DNA of 17,700 nt from DATDRS01 sp035291605. Its GTDB lineage: Bacteria; Chloroflexota; Anaerolineae; Anaerolineales; UBA6663. Shown piece after piece: positions 8,192-15,315 of this stretch. The DNA lies in contig DATDRS010000072.1 of NCBI GenBank assembly GCA_035291605.1, positions 1 through 17,700 on the forward strand, in the 5' to 3' direction. The notes beneath the pieces are model-generated. The model was not told where the DNA came from and ran no database searches. It was given only the letters and a program-made list of their open reading frames with translations. Position numbers and translations under genes: made by a program. Every line of letters begins with the position of its first letter. The stretch's first letter is position 1.

Positions 8192-9160
8192 ATGTCGCGT
8201 CTTGCCACCCGAACTGCCCGGCTGCGCCAGATCGAGGAAATGCTCCTGCTCATGCCCGATGGCCTCCCGGCTACCGAACTGGCCCAGCGTCTGAGCGTGG
8301 ATCGCCGCACGGTCTACCGCGACCTTGACTTCCTCTCCGAGCAGGGCGTACCTCTCTGGCAGGATGAGGGGCATTTCGGCATCAACCGCACGCGTTACCT
8401 GGCTGCCATTCGCCTGTCGTTCCACGAGGCCATCGCGCTCGTGCTAGCCGGGCTGTTGCTCTCGCGCACGATTGACGAGCGCAACCCGCACGTCACCGCC
8501 GCGCTGCGCAAGTTGGCGGCGGTCCTGCCCTACCCTCTCACCGCCCAACTCAACCGCGCCGCCGACCGGGTTCAGGCGCACCACGACGGGCTACGGCAGG
8601 TCGTCATCCTTGAAGTGATCGCCGAGGGCTGGGGGGCCGGGCGCAAAGTCCGCGTGGGATACCGTTCACCGCGCAGCGGCGCACTGCGCGAGCGGGTGAT
8701 CGCGCCCTACGCCCTCGAGCCGACCGCCTCCGGCGTCTACGTGATCGGCCGTGACGACTGGGCGAATGACATCCGCACTTTCAAGCTCGACCGCCTGGAA
8801 AAAGCCGACTTGCTCGACGAGACCTACACCCTCCCGACCGACTTCGATCCCGAAGCGCACCTGGCGGCGAGTTGGGGCATCATGATGGGCAAAGAGGTCG
8901 TCGAGGTAGCCCTGCGCTTCACGCCCGCCGCCATGCCCCTCGTCTGCGAGCGGCGCTGGCACCCCTCGCAATCGCTCGACCCTCTGCCCGACGGTGGGGG
9001 CGTGCTGCGTGTGCACGTTTCAGAGCCGCTGGAAATGCAGCCCTGGATCCGGAGTTGGGGCGCGCAGGTGGAAGTTCTCAGCCCCGACTGGCTGCGCGAG
9101 CGCATTGCAACTGAGATGCATCAGGCCGCAGAACAGTATGTAGGGAAAACAGACGGATGA
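8192..9160 (+). CDS. HTH/WYL-domain transcriptional regulator
   Basis: A 322-residue cytoplasmic DNA-binding regulator. Residues 1-60 form a DeoR/HTH_11-like helix-turn-helix (LPATELAQRLSVDRRTVYRDLDFL). The WYL ligand- or nucleic-acid-sensing domain lies about 145-220, with VIAPYALEPTASGVYVIGRDD and the typical IRTFKLDRLEKADLLD. A WCX-type C-terminal domain follows (about 230-320). WYL regulators often control DNA-damage responses, CRISPR loci and other defence operons. I chose the ATG at 8192 because GGAGGT lies 4 nt upstream; the in-frame ATG at 8162 falls within an inverted repeat and has no ribosome-binding site. The gene heads a same-strand set: a HerA-like ATPase starts 22 nt downstream. 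Two inverted repeats flank its promoter and suggest self-regulation. Confidence 0.93.
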   Translation: MSRLATRTARLRQIEEMLLLMPDGLPATELAQRLSVDRRTVYRDLDFLSEQGVPLWQDEGHFGINRTRYLAAIRLSFHEAIALVLAGLLLSRTIDERNPHVTAALRKLAAVLPYPLTAQLNRAADRVQAHHDGLRQVVILEVIAEGWGAGRKVRVGYRSPRSGALRERVIAPYALEPTASGVYVIGRDDWANDIRTFKLDRLEKADLLDETYTLPTDFDPEAHLAASWGIMMGKEVVEVALRFTPAAMPLVCERRWHPSQSLDPLPDGGGVLRVHVSEPLEMQPWIRSWGAQVEVLSPDWLRERIATEMHQAAEQYVGKTDG

Positions 9161-9182
9161 AGGCGAAAGGATCAGGGGGTGA

Positions 9183-10778
9183 TTGCTGGTTTTTGATTTT
9201 CGTCCTGGCATGAATGCCTTAAACGTTCAGGTCCGGCAGATTGTTGAGGACCTCGCCGAACTGCTCTTTAATCCGCGCGAGGCCGATCTGCGTGTGGGCG
9301 AGACGCTCACGCTGCGCGAGCGCGCCTCGGGCCGCAGCGTGATCATCCAGGTGATCGCCTTCCGCTCGGCGAGCTACCCGTCGCTCGTGCTGGATCAGCT
9401 CCACAATTTGGTTCCTGAATCAATCCACGCCCCGCTGCTGGAGGCCATTGGTTATCCATTGACACTACGCGGCAACGGGCGCAGCGAGGAACTAGGGAAT
9501 ATCAAAGTGGCGCTGGCGAAAATCCGCAAGACTGTCCATCCCCCACCCCTCTCCCAGAGTGGCAGGGGTGCACGCTGGGAACAATGGGACGGCTGGATCC
9601 CGGCGCGGGACGTGGACGTCTTCCGCACCGACGATCACGAGGTCTTCGCGAACGCGACGCGCGATCAGGGGCACCGGCTGCGGCTGGGGCGCACGCTGGC
9701 CGGTCACGATTTCCACGTCGAGGGGCAGGATCTGGAAAAGGTGAACGTAATCACCGGGGTGAAAGGCTCCGGCAAAAGCCATCTCTCGAAAGTCGTGCTC
9801 CTCCAACTGATCGCGCAGGGCGCGCCGTGCGTGGTGTTCGACATCAATCGCGAGTACATCCACCTGCCCGAAGCCGAAGTCAACCCGCTCACGGGCGAGC
9901 CCCTCCAGCGCGGGATCGTCCATCTCGAAGCGGGCGGCAACTTCCGGCTGGGCGTGCGGCAGTTCGGCCTCGCGCCGATGATGACGCTGATGACGCGCTT
10001 CGGCCTGCCCGAGGTTTCGGCGCTGTATTTCGAGAACCGGCTGGCCCGGCTGTGGGCCGAGGCCGAGGCGCTGGAGCGGGAGCGCCGCGAGGCCCCGTAC
10101 ATCGGCCTCGAGCAGCTCATGCAGATGGCGGAGGAGAACGAGTTCGGCGGCGGGTCGAGCGCGGCGGTGGTCAACCACGCCATCCGCTCGCGGCTGGAGG
10201 CGCTGAGGAACACGCGCATCTTCGCCCGCACGCCCAGGGAGGCAGCCTCGCTGGGGGAGGCGTATCAGACCATCCGCAACGGCGGCGCGCTCGTGGTGGA
10301 CGTCTCCGGGTTGTCGAACCTGGCCCGCGAGGGGTTCGTGCAGGCCATCATCGAGCTGGTGAAAGACCTGTGCCTGTGGGAAATCGAGCACGATGCGCAT
10401 CGCTTCCCGTTCATCTTTTTCGAGGAGGCTCACCTGTACGTCTCGCGGAAGAGCATTGACTACATCGTGACCCGCGCGCGGCATCTGGGCATCACGAGTT
10501 TCTTCGTCACCAACATGATCCACGGGCTGGACGAGGCAGTGCTGCGCCAGGCCGACAACCTGTTCCTGCTCCGCATCCCGTTTGAGGACGACGTGCGGCA
10601 CGTCTCGCGCGGCGCGGCGACCGACTACGAGACGATGGCCGCCTTCGTGCGCCGCCTGCGCCAGCGGCACGCGCTCGTCGTCGGCAACGTCACCGCGCAG
10701 TATCCATTGATTTTTGAAGTGGACCCGCTGGAGGGGGTGAACACAGCGGGCGAGACGCGCTACTTTTTCAGGACGTGA
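9183..10778 (+). CDS. HerA-like hexameric DNA-translocase ATPase
   Basis: A 531-residue FtsK/HerA-superfamily ATPase. Residues 1 to about 165 hold an N-terminal region that may include the HAS-barrel of HerA proteins. The RecA-like domain has Walker A GVKGSGKS at 192-199 (K198), CVVFDINREYIHLPE near 216-230, and Walker B FPFIFFEEAH with E414/E415. HerA proteins form hexameric rings that pump duplex DNA to a partner nuclease, classically NurA. Here a Cas4-like nuclease lies two genes downstream. The start is uncertain: TTG 9183 has an AGGGGGTGA purine run very close to it, while ATG 9210 has no ribosome-binding site. Codons near 9541-9580 encode a low-complexity patch (HPPPLSQSGRG) from an inverted-repeat sequence that looks inserted. 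The small downstream gene follows after 12 nt. Confidence 0.88.
   Translation: MLVFDFRPGMNALNVQVRQIVEDLAELLFNPREADLRVGETLTLRERASGRSVIIQVIAFRSASYPSLVLDQLHNLVPESIHAPLLEAIGYPLTLRGNGRSEELGNIKVALAKIRKTVHPPPLSQSGRGARWEQWDGWIPARDVDVFRTDDHEVFANATRDQGHRLRLGRTLAGHDFHVEGQDLEKVNVITGVKGSGKSHLSKVVLLQLIAQGAPCVVFDINREYIHLPEAEVNPLTGEPLQRGIVHLEAGGNFRLGVRQFGLAPMMTLMTRFGLPEVSALYFENRLARLWAEAEALERERREAPYIGLEQLMQMAEENEFGGGSSAAVVNHAIRSRLEALRNTRIFARTPREAASLGEAYQTIRNGGALVVDVSGLSNLAREGFVQAIIELVKDLCLWEIEHDAHRFPFIFFEEAHLYVSRKSIDYIVTRARHLGITSFFVTNMIHGLDEAVLRQADNLFLLRIPFEDDVRHVSRGAATDYETMAAFVRRLRQRHALVVGNVTAQYPLIFEVDPLEGVNTAGETRYFFRT
9544..9570. repeat. In-frame inverted repeat within the HerA-like gene
   Basis: CACCCCT at 9544-9550 and AGGGGTG at 9564-9570 form a 7-bp stem with a 13-nt loop inside the coding sequence, between the N-terminal region and the ATPase domain. 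It resembles the CCCCTCTCCCA-type palindromic repeats scattered in some GC-rich bacterial genomes. The element keeps the frame open. Confidence 0.45.
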
Positions 10779-10790
10779 AAGGAGTCATCA

Positions 10791-11021
10791 ATGGAAACCC
10801 CGAACTGGACTTATTGTGTGCCCCCGCGGCCGGATCTGCTCAACGCCCTCCGCAAGCTGCGGCAGGCCATTTTCCGGCAGGGCGAGCAGTCCGAGCCGCC
10901 GGAGTGGTACCGGTTCCTCGCGGAGCGGGAAGGCGTGGAGAAACTGCGCGAGTACCTCGTCGTCATCTACAAAGACGGCGCGCCGGAGCAGGTGATCTTC
11001 ACAGGGTACTCCAGCGATTGA
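10791..11021 (+). CDS. Small protein (76 residues) of unknown function within the HerA set
   Basis: A 76-residue acidic-basic soluble protein starting METPNWTYCVPPRPDLLNAL, with a helical middle (LLNALRKLRQAIFRQGEQ) and the segment LREYLVVIYKDGAPEQVIFTGYSS at the end. There is no membrane segment and a single cysteine. A strong ribosome-binding site (AAAGGAG, 6 nt before the ATG) and placement 12 nt after the ATPase stop make it a real gene rather than a shadow. I do not recognise the family. Its position between the HerA-like ATPase and the nuclease suggests an adaptor, regulator or inhibitor of that pair, but this is inference from context. Confidence 0.8.
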   Translation: METPNWTYCVPPRPDLLNALRKLRQAIFRQGEQSEPPEWYRFLAEREGVEKLREYLVVIYKDGAPEQVIFTGYSSD

Positions 11022-11052
11022 GGCGTGCGCGTGACGCGTGAGGCGTGATACG
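11022..11052. repeat. CGTGA-type degenerate tandem repeat in the intergenic junction
   Basis: The 33-nt gap before the nuclease gene is almost wholly made of GCGTG(A) words at 5-9-nt intervals (GCGTGCGCGTGACGCGTGAG, then GCGTGATACG). It contains the GAGG that may serve as a ribosome-binding site 11 nt before the nuclease ATG. Confidence 0.5.
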
Positions 11053-11054
11053 TA

Positions 11055-11927
11055 ATGAGGAAGAAAGGCCCTGCCGCTTACGCGGTCGAATGGCTCCAGA
11101 CTGACCACCGCACTCTGTCTGACGAGCCGTACATCAAGCCGTCGTCGCTCGCCCGGGGCTGCCTGCTCTACGTAGCGTTTGAGCTGCAGGGCAAGCCTAA
11201 GCCGCCGTTCGACGCGCGCGTGGGGCGCATCCTCTCCGTCGGCACGGACGGCCACCGCCGCCTGCAGCGCGGGCTGGAGCGCGCCTGCCTCGCGCAGGAG
11301 GTCTTCTTCGAAGTCCCCGCATACCGCATCCACGGCTTCTGCGACGGCATCCTGTACATCCCGCCGGGCAAAGCAGACGACGAGGCTGGCCCCGTTTTCT
11401 GGGCGCTCGAATTCAAGACCGCGGCCGCCTCCGAGTTCGACAAGATCAAGGTCGCCGGGATACCGAAGGAAGAGCACGTCCGCCAGGCGCAAGTTTACTT
11501 GTGGGGCATCGGGGAATATTACCGGGGGGCGATCCCGCTGAAAGGGGCGATCATCTATTATGAGAATCGGGACACGCTCGAGCATCTGGCTTACGAAATC
11601 TATCCCGATCCTGAAGCCATCGCCGACCTGCTCGCCCGCGTGAAGACGATGCTGGAAGGGTTGGCCGAGGGACGCCTGCCGGACGACGTGCTGCCGCCCG
11701 ACCATTGGGCGCACGGCTATTGTCCCTACCTCGACATCTGCGAGCCGGGGCAGAAGGCGATGGAGTGGCAGGCGTCCCAGCCCAAGACCATCCCGGACAA
11801 AGTGCTGGCCGACATGATCGCGAAACGGATCGTGGCGAAGAAGGGGGCGGAGGCGATGACCACGCCGAAGAAAAAGCAGGGGGCGCGCTCGCTGGTGGAG
11901 TTGGCGAAGGATTTGGATTGGGAGTAA
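11055..11927 (+). CDS. Cas4-like PD-(D/E)XK nuclease, possible Fe-S protein
   Basis: A 290-residue RecB/Cas4-family nuclease. The core motifs are in order: H67 in VGTDGHRRLQ, D97 in HGFCDGILYI, E119-x-K121 in WALEFKTAA, and the helix HVRQAQVYLW with Q144/Q146 and Y148. Cas4, AddB and related enzymes use one N-terminal and three C-terminal cysteines to bind a 4Fe-4S cluster. Here C36 (SSLARGCLLY) and C223-x5-C229 (GYCPYLDIC) are present, but the remaining position is H220 (H-x2-C-x5-C). Residues 235-290 form a charged tail with a KKK patch. The gene is the last in the WYL-HerA-small protein set and ends 29 nt before a perfect palindrome. A role as the nuclease partner of the HerA-like ATPase is inferred from adjacency. 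It is not next to cas1/cas2, so it is not an ordinary CRISPR Cas4. Confidence 0.88.
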   Translation: MRKKGPAAYAVEWLQTDHRTLSDEPYIKPSSLARGCLLYVAFELQGKPKPPFDARVGRILSVGTDGHRRLQRGLERACLAQEVFFEVPAYRIHGFCDGILYIPPGKADDEAGPVFWALEFKTAAASEFDKIKVAGIPKEEHVRQAQVYLWGIGEYYRGAIPLKGAIIYYENRDTLEHLAYEIYPDPEAIADLLARVKTMLEGLAEGRLPDDVLPPDHWAHGYCPYLDICEPGQKAMEWQASQPKTIPDKVLADMIAKRIVAKKGAEAMTTPKKKQGARSLVELAKDLDWE

Positions 11928-11956
11928 GGTTTCTCTCCACGAATGACGGGAATTTT

Positions 11957-11995
11957 CATCGTTCGCGCCGCAGTTTAACTGCGGCGCGAACGATG
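11957..11995. terminator. Perfect 39-nt palindrome after the nuclease gene (candidate terminator or repeat element)
   Basis: Arms 11957-11975 and 11977-11995 are exact reverse complements of 19 nt around a single T at 11976. A folded RNA would have a very stable GC-rich stem with a TTTAA loop. Only TTT follows, so it is a weak intrinsic terminator by sequence; a dispersed palindromic repeat is the alternative. It lies 29 nt after the nuclease stop. Confidence 0.6.
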
Positions 11996-12078
11996 TTTAA
12001 CGGGGAAGCTGCTTCCTGTGCTTTTTTGCCACGCGTTGCACGAATTTGCAGAAAACTGTATGGCGATAACGGCGATCA

Positions 12079-12087
12079 TGCTATACT
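12079..12087 (+). promoter_or_regulatory. Extended -10 promoter upstream of the membrane-protein/isoprenoid gene set
   Basis: TGcTATACT at 12079-12087, an extended -10 with a 5/6 hexamer and no clear -35. The predicted start near 12094 gives a leader of about 38 nt to the ATG at 12132. Confidence 0.5.
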
Positions 12088-12131
12088 GAGATTCAGTTCC
12101 AGTGAAACCCTGTGTTCACGGTTCGTCTCTT

Positions 12132-13463
12132 ATGAGTAACCGGTCCCGCTCAGATTCCTGGCTCACATTATTGGTCGGCATGCTTGCCGGTGGATTCATC
12201 GGCTGGCTGCTGGCGCGCCGCTCCCAGCCCCCTGCTCCAGTTCCGCACCCGCCTAAGCCGCCAGGGCCGGAACAACCAGGCCCGGGCCGCACGTCGCCGC
12301 CGTTCAGCGCCGAAAGCTATCAGACCTGGCTCGATTGGTTTATCAGCCATCGCCGCGCGGACGTAGCCTACGTGACCAGCGACCTCGCCCAGCACCGCAT
12401 CTGGCTGGCGCGCCTCGTCGAATGGAGCCGCCTCCCCTGGCTGGCATTCGCCGTCCTGGGCGGCCTGGGCGTATTCCTGTTTGGCCTGATCCTGGCGGCG
12501 ACTTTCAATTTCGCCCCGCTCTACCTGCGGACGCAGGCGATCTACCTGGGGAGCATCGGGACCGGACTGGGGTTGGGCGGCGTTTACTGGGTGAGCCGCG
12601 CCATCCCGCCGGCCTTCGCCGGGCTGGGGCCCTACTTCGCGGCCGAACCGGCCGCTTTCAAGGACTTCCTGGCGCAGTGGTTCAGGCGCATTTTCAATAA
12701 CCGCGCTATCCTCAGCGCCAGCGCCGTCATCATCGTCACGAGCTTCGCCGCGATGGCGGCGGTGTTCCTGTGGTCCGATATCACCGTGCCCGTTTTGCGG
12801 CAGATGGCGCCCTCGTTGGTCACACTCGAGGACGAGTGGTATTTTGGCGGCGCCAACGTCGCCAAGATGCTAATCATTGACCTGCACTTCCTGATCAACT
12901 TCGCCAGCGTCGTCACCGGCATGTGGATGTCCGTGGGCGCTTTGCTGCTGCTGGACGCCATGGCCAGCATGTCCATCCTCCCGCTGCCCAAAGTGGTCGC
13001 GCTCAAGCTGCGGCATGTGACGCGCATCTTCCTCGTCATCTGCCTGATCTGGCTGGCCGGCGTCGCCATCTTCACGCTCCTATTCCTGAACGCCCGCGAT
13101 CCCCTCTCGATCATCTGGATTGGCTCGCAAGCCATTCTCACGGTCGTGGCCTACCTGATCCCGCAACTGCTGGGGCATCGCCTGGTCCTCAACTTACAGG
13201 AGGACCTGATGCGGGCGGCGCGCGATGCCTACGCGTATTACCTCCGCCTCCCGGAAGAAGCTCGCAAGGAGAACAACCGCCACTTCGAGCTTGTCCAGCA
13301 GCTATCCAAAGAAGCCGAGGCGGTGCCGCCCTGGACGTACCAGGGCGCGGATTGGCCCTGGCTCCTCCTGGCGGAGGCGGTGCCGCCGATGACGGCCGTG
13401 GTGAAAGGTTGGTCCCCGCAACTCGCCGAGTGGCTGAGCAAGCTGCTCTCCCTGGGAAGCTAG
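12132..13463 (+). CDS. Polytopic membrane protein with Pro-rich linker, unknown function
   Basis: A 443-residue protein I do not recognise. A first membrane span (about 10-27, WLTLLVGMLAGGFIGWLLA) is followed by a Pro-rich linker (32-56). A soluble segment comes next (about 60-100, FSAESYQTWLDWFISHRRAD). Further spans lie near 102-125, 135-153, 192-214, 250-275, 297-318 and 326-347, then a cytoplasmic tail of about 95 residues. There is no obvious catalytic motif. The ATG at 12132 was preferred over the in-frame GTG at 12102 because the membrane anchor follows directly and the codons between look non-coding; neither has a clear Shine-Dalgarno. The UbiA-family gene begins 9 nt after its stop, so they are probably co-transcribed. 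A role in lipid or isoprenoid handling at the membrane is only a contextual guess. Confidence 0.83.
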   Translation: MSNRSRSDSWLTLLVGMLAGGFIGWLLARRSQPPAPVPHPPKPPGPEQPGPGRTSPPFSAESYQTWLDWFISHRRADVAYVTSDLAQHRIWLARLVEWSRLPWLAFAVLGGLGVFLFGLILAATFNFAPLYLRTQAIYLGSIGTGLGLGGVYWVSRAIPPAFAGLGPYFAAEPAAFKDFLAQWFRRIFNNRAILSASAVIIVTSFAAMAAVFLWSDITVPVLRQMAPSLVTLEDEWYFGGANVAKMLIIDLHFLINFASVVTGMWMSVGALLLLDAMASMSILPLPKVVALKLRHVTRIFLVICLIWLAGVAIFTLLFLNARDPLSIIWIGSQAILTVVAYLIPQLLGHRLVLNLQEDLMRAARDAYAYYLRLPEEARKENNRHFELVQQLSKEAEAVPPWTYQGADWPWLLLAEAVPPMTAVVKGWSPQLAEWLSKLLSLGS

Positions 13464-13472
13464 GCTGGCGGC

Positions 13473-14336
13473 ATGCTGCGCATCTGGTTCGAGGCGCTCC
13501 GGCCGCGGCAGTGGGTGAAGAACGGCGTCGTGGTGGCCGCGTGGATCGACTCCGGGAGGCTGCTTGACCTCGCGGCGCTGGGCGCCAGCGCGCTCGTCTT
13601 CGTCTGGCTATGCCTGTTGTCGAGCGCCGCCTATCTGGTGAACGACATCGCCGACGTCGAGCGTGACCGGCGCCACCCGCGCAAGCGCCTCGCGCCACTG
13701 GCCAGCGGCCGCATGCAGCGCAGCACGGCGGCGGCCCTGGCGGTCGTCTTGGGCGCGCTGGGCCTGGCAGGGGCGTGGCGCACCCACCCGCTGACGGGCG
13801 CGTTCCTTGCCGGGTTCCTGGCCCTCCAAATGACGTACACGGCCTGGCTGCGGCACCAGCCTTTTGCGGACGTGATCGCCATCGCCGCCGGTTTCACTCT
13901 GCGGCTTGTCTCGGCGACGGTCGCCCTCACCCCGAACTGGTCGCCCTGGCTGATCCTGGCCTGCTTTTTCGCCTCGCTGTTCATGGTGCTCAACAAGCGT
14001 CAATACGAGGCGCTGCACATCACCCCGGAAAGCCTGGACTATCGCCCCTCGCTGGCGGCCTACGAACCGGCGCTCCTGGCGCAAGTCATCCCCACCGTTG
14101 CGGCGGCGGCAGTGACGATGTACTGCGCGTACGCCGTGCTTAACCCGTTCACCCCCCTGCTCCTCGCCACTGCGCCGTTCCTGATCTACGGCATCATCCG
14201 GTATCAGCAGGCTATGACCAAGCATCACATCGGCGGGGAATCGTACCGGGTATTCCTGGAAGACCGGCTCACCATCGGCAATCTGCTGGTCTGGTTGAGC
14301 CTGACCATCGTCCTGATCCTGGCAGATGCCCGTTGA
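13473..14336 (+). CDS. UbiA-family prenyltransferase, decaprenyl-phosphate phosphoribosyltransferase-like
   Basis: A 287-residue integral membrane enzyme of the UbiA superfamily. It opens with LRPRQWVKN and has the Mg-binding NDxxDxxxD motif as N57-D58-IA-D61-VER-D65, running into RRHPRKRLAPLASG. That RxHPxKRxxP signature is typical of decaprenyl-phosphate phosphoribose synthases (Rv3806c type), which move phosphoribose from PRPP to a polyprenyl phosphate. The second Asp region is near YTAWLRHQPFADV (about 126-138), followed by GFTLRLVSATVA. The segment SLFMVLNKRQYEAL also matches that subgroup. About eight or nine hydrophobic helices alternate through the protein. It starts 9 nt after the preceding stop and overlaps the next gene by 11 nt. 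The polyprenyl acceptor could be made by the UppS-like enzyme two genes down. The exact substrate is not proven. Confidence 0.86.
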   Translation: MLRIWFEALRPRQWVKNGVVVAAWIDSGRLLDLAALGASALVFVWLCLLSSAAYLVNDIADVERDRRHPRKRLAPLASGRMQRSTAAALAVVLGALGLAGAWRTHPLTGAFLAGFLALQMTYTAWLRHQPFADVIAIAAGFTLRLVSATVALTPNWSPWLILACFFASLFMVLNKRQYEALHITPESLDYRPSLAAYEPALLAQVIPTVAAAAVTMYCAYAVLNPFTPLLLATAPFLIYGIIRYQQAMTKHHIGGESYRVFLEDRLTIGNLLVWLSLTIVLILADAR

Positions 14337-15315
14337 CCTCCCCCTCCGGCAAGCGTGGCAGACGGCCCGGTTGCTCTGGCGCGTGCGCAGGTTCTTCGGG
14401 CGCGCGCTGGAGACGCCGTTCCTCGCCGAGGCAAGGGCGTTTCCCGGCCTGGCATATCACACGATCATTTACCTGTGGATGCAATTCACCGGGGTGGACC
14501 GCCAGACGCTGCTGAGGCGGCGCGGCTTCGAGCTGTACGCCCTGCTCAGCGAATACAGCCTGACGATTGACGCTTTCATTGACACAACCGAGGGCAAGCG
14601 GGCGGTGCAAGACAGGCCGCGCCTGCTCAAAGACCGGCCCGAGTTCAGGCGCTACGTCGAATACATGGGTCGCTGGCTGCGCTGCATCCCCATGCGCCGG
14701 GAGACGCGGCGCGCGCTGGCGGCGACGGTGCAACGTTATCGCTATCGCGCGCTCCAGGCCGTTCAAACCGCCGTGCGTTTAGACCCGCTGGCCCCGCTCG
14801 AACTGATCATGCCAGTCAAGCTGGATACATCGGGCGCTGCGTTTGCCACATGCGTGGAGTTGCTTAACCTCGGCTATGAGATCCCCGCATCGGAGGCCGA
14901 CGACCTGACAGCGATGTTCCGAGCCTGGGGCATGGCGCTGCAAGTGACTGACGACCTGGCCGATTTGCCCCTCGACTATGCGCTGGTCCACAACCTGGCT
15001 GCTTCGTGCCTGGCTCAACACGCAGACGAGCATCGCCGCGTGATCCAGGCGGCGGACCTCCCCCCGCACGGCGACCTGATCCCGCGCCTGGCGCCGCAAA
15101 CTTATGCGCAAATCAAGGGGCTGCTGAAGGCGTATCTGGCCGAAACGACGGCGGTCGGCCGGGGGCATCCTTTGGTTGCGGACATGCGCGCTGTGGCATA
15201 CACGCTTTTCCGATTGGCGACCCGCCGCCGCGCCGGCCTCATGTTCCAGGGCTATGTAAGCCACACGCTCCAGGCGCTCAAATCACGCCATCAGGAACGC
15301 CATGTTGCCGCATGA
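14326..15315 (+). CDS. Class I isoprenoid-synthase-like protein, atypical first Asp motif
   Basis: A 329-residue, mostly helical protein. Two Asp-rich motifs at the expected spacing suggest the all-alpha class I isoprenoid synthase fold: D82-AFI-D86 (SLTIDAFIDTTEGKR) in place of a normal DDxxD, and a canonical D209-D210-LA-D213 (MALQVTDDLADLPLDY). Other family members make linear prenyl diphosphates, join two prenyl chains, or cyclise terpenes. The changed first motif means I cannot say which, or whether it is active. Basic patches (RRFFGR, RLLKDRPEFRRY) could contact diphosphates or membranes. It overlaps the upstream UbiA-family gene by 11 nt and the downstream UppS-like gene by 14 nt, so the three are almost certainly translated from one mRNA. 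Assignment rests on motif reading and context. Confidence 0.72.
   Translation: MPVDLPLRQAWQTARLLWRVRRFFGRALETPFLAEARAFPGLAYHTIIYLWMQFTGVDRQTLLRRRGFELYALLSEYSLTIDAFIDTTEGKRAVQDRPRLLKDRPEFRRYVEYMGRWLRCIPMRRETRRALAATVQRYRYRALQAVQTAVRLDPLAPLELIMPVKLDTSGAAFATCVELLNLGYEIPASEADDLTAMFRAWGMALQVTDDLADLPLDYALVHNLAASCLAQHADEHRRVIQAADLPPHGDLIPRLAPQTYAQIKGLLKAYLAETTAVGRGHPLVADMRAVAYTLFRLATRRRAGLMFQGYVSHTLQALKSRHQERHVAA

Noticed and set aside
9157..9213. ATGA overlap at the end of the WYL gene as start of the next gene
   Set aside because: That ATG is in a different frame from the HerA-like gene and reaches a stop after 18 codons.
9492..10670. Minus-strand open frame of 392 codons opposite the HerA-like gene
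   Set aside because: The plus-strand frame has Walker A and B in correct order; the opposite product is His/Arg/Ala-rich without motifs.
11055..11927. CRISPR-associated locus (Cas4)
   Set aside because: There are no repeat-spacer arrays and no cas1, cas2 or other cas genes in the window; only the nuclease fold is Cas4-like.
12004..12027. Hairpin GGAAG-CTG-CTTCC followed by TTTTTT as terminator
   Set aside because: The stem is only 5 bp and the T-run starts 5 nt after it; too weak to call beside the perfect palindrome just upstream.
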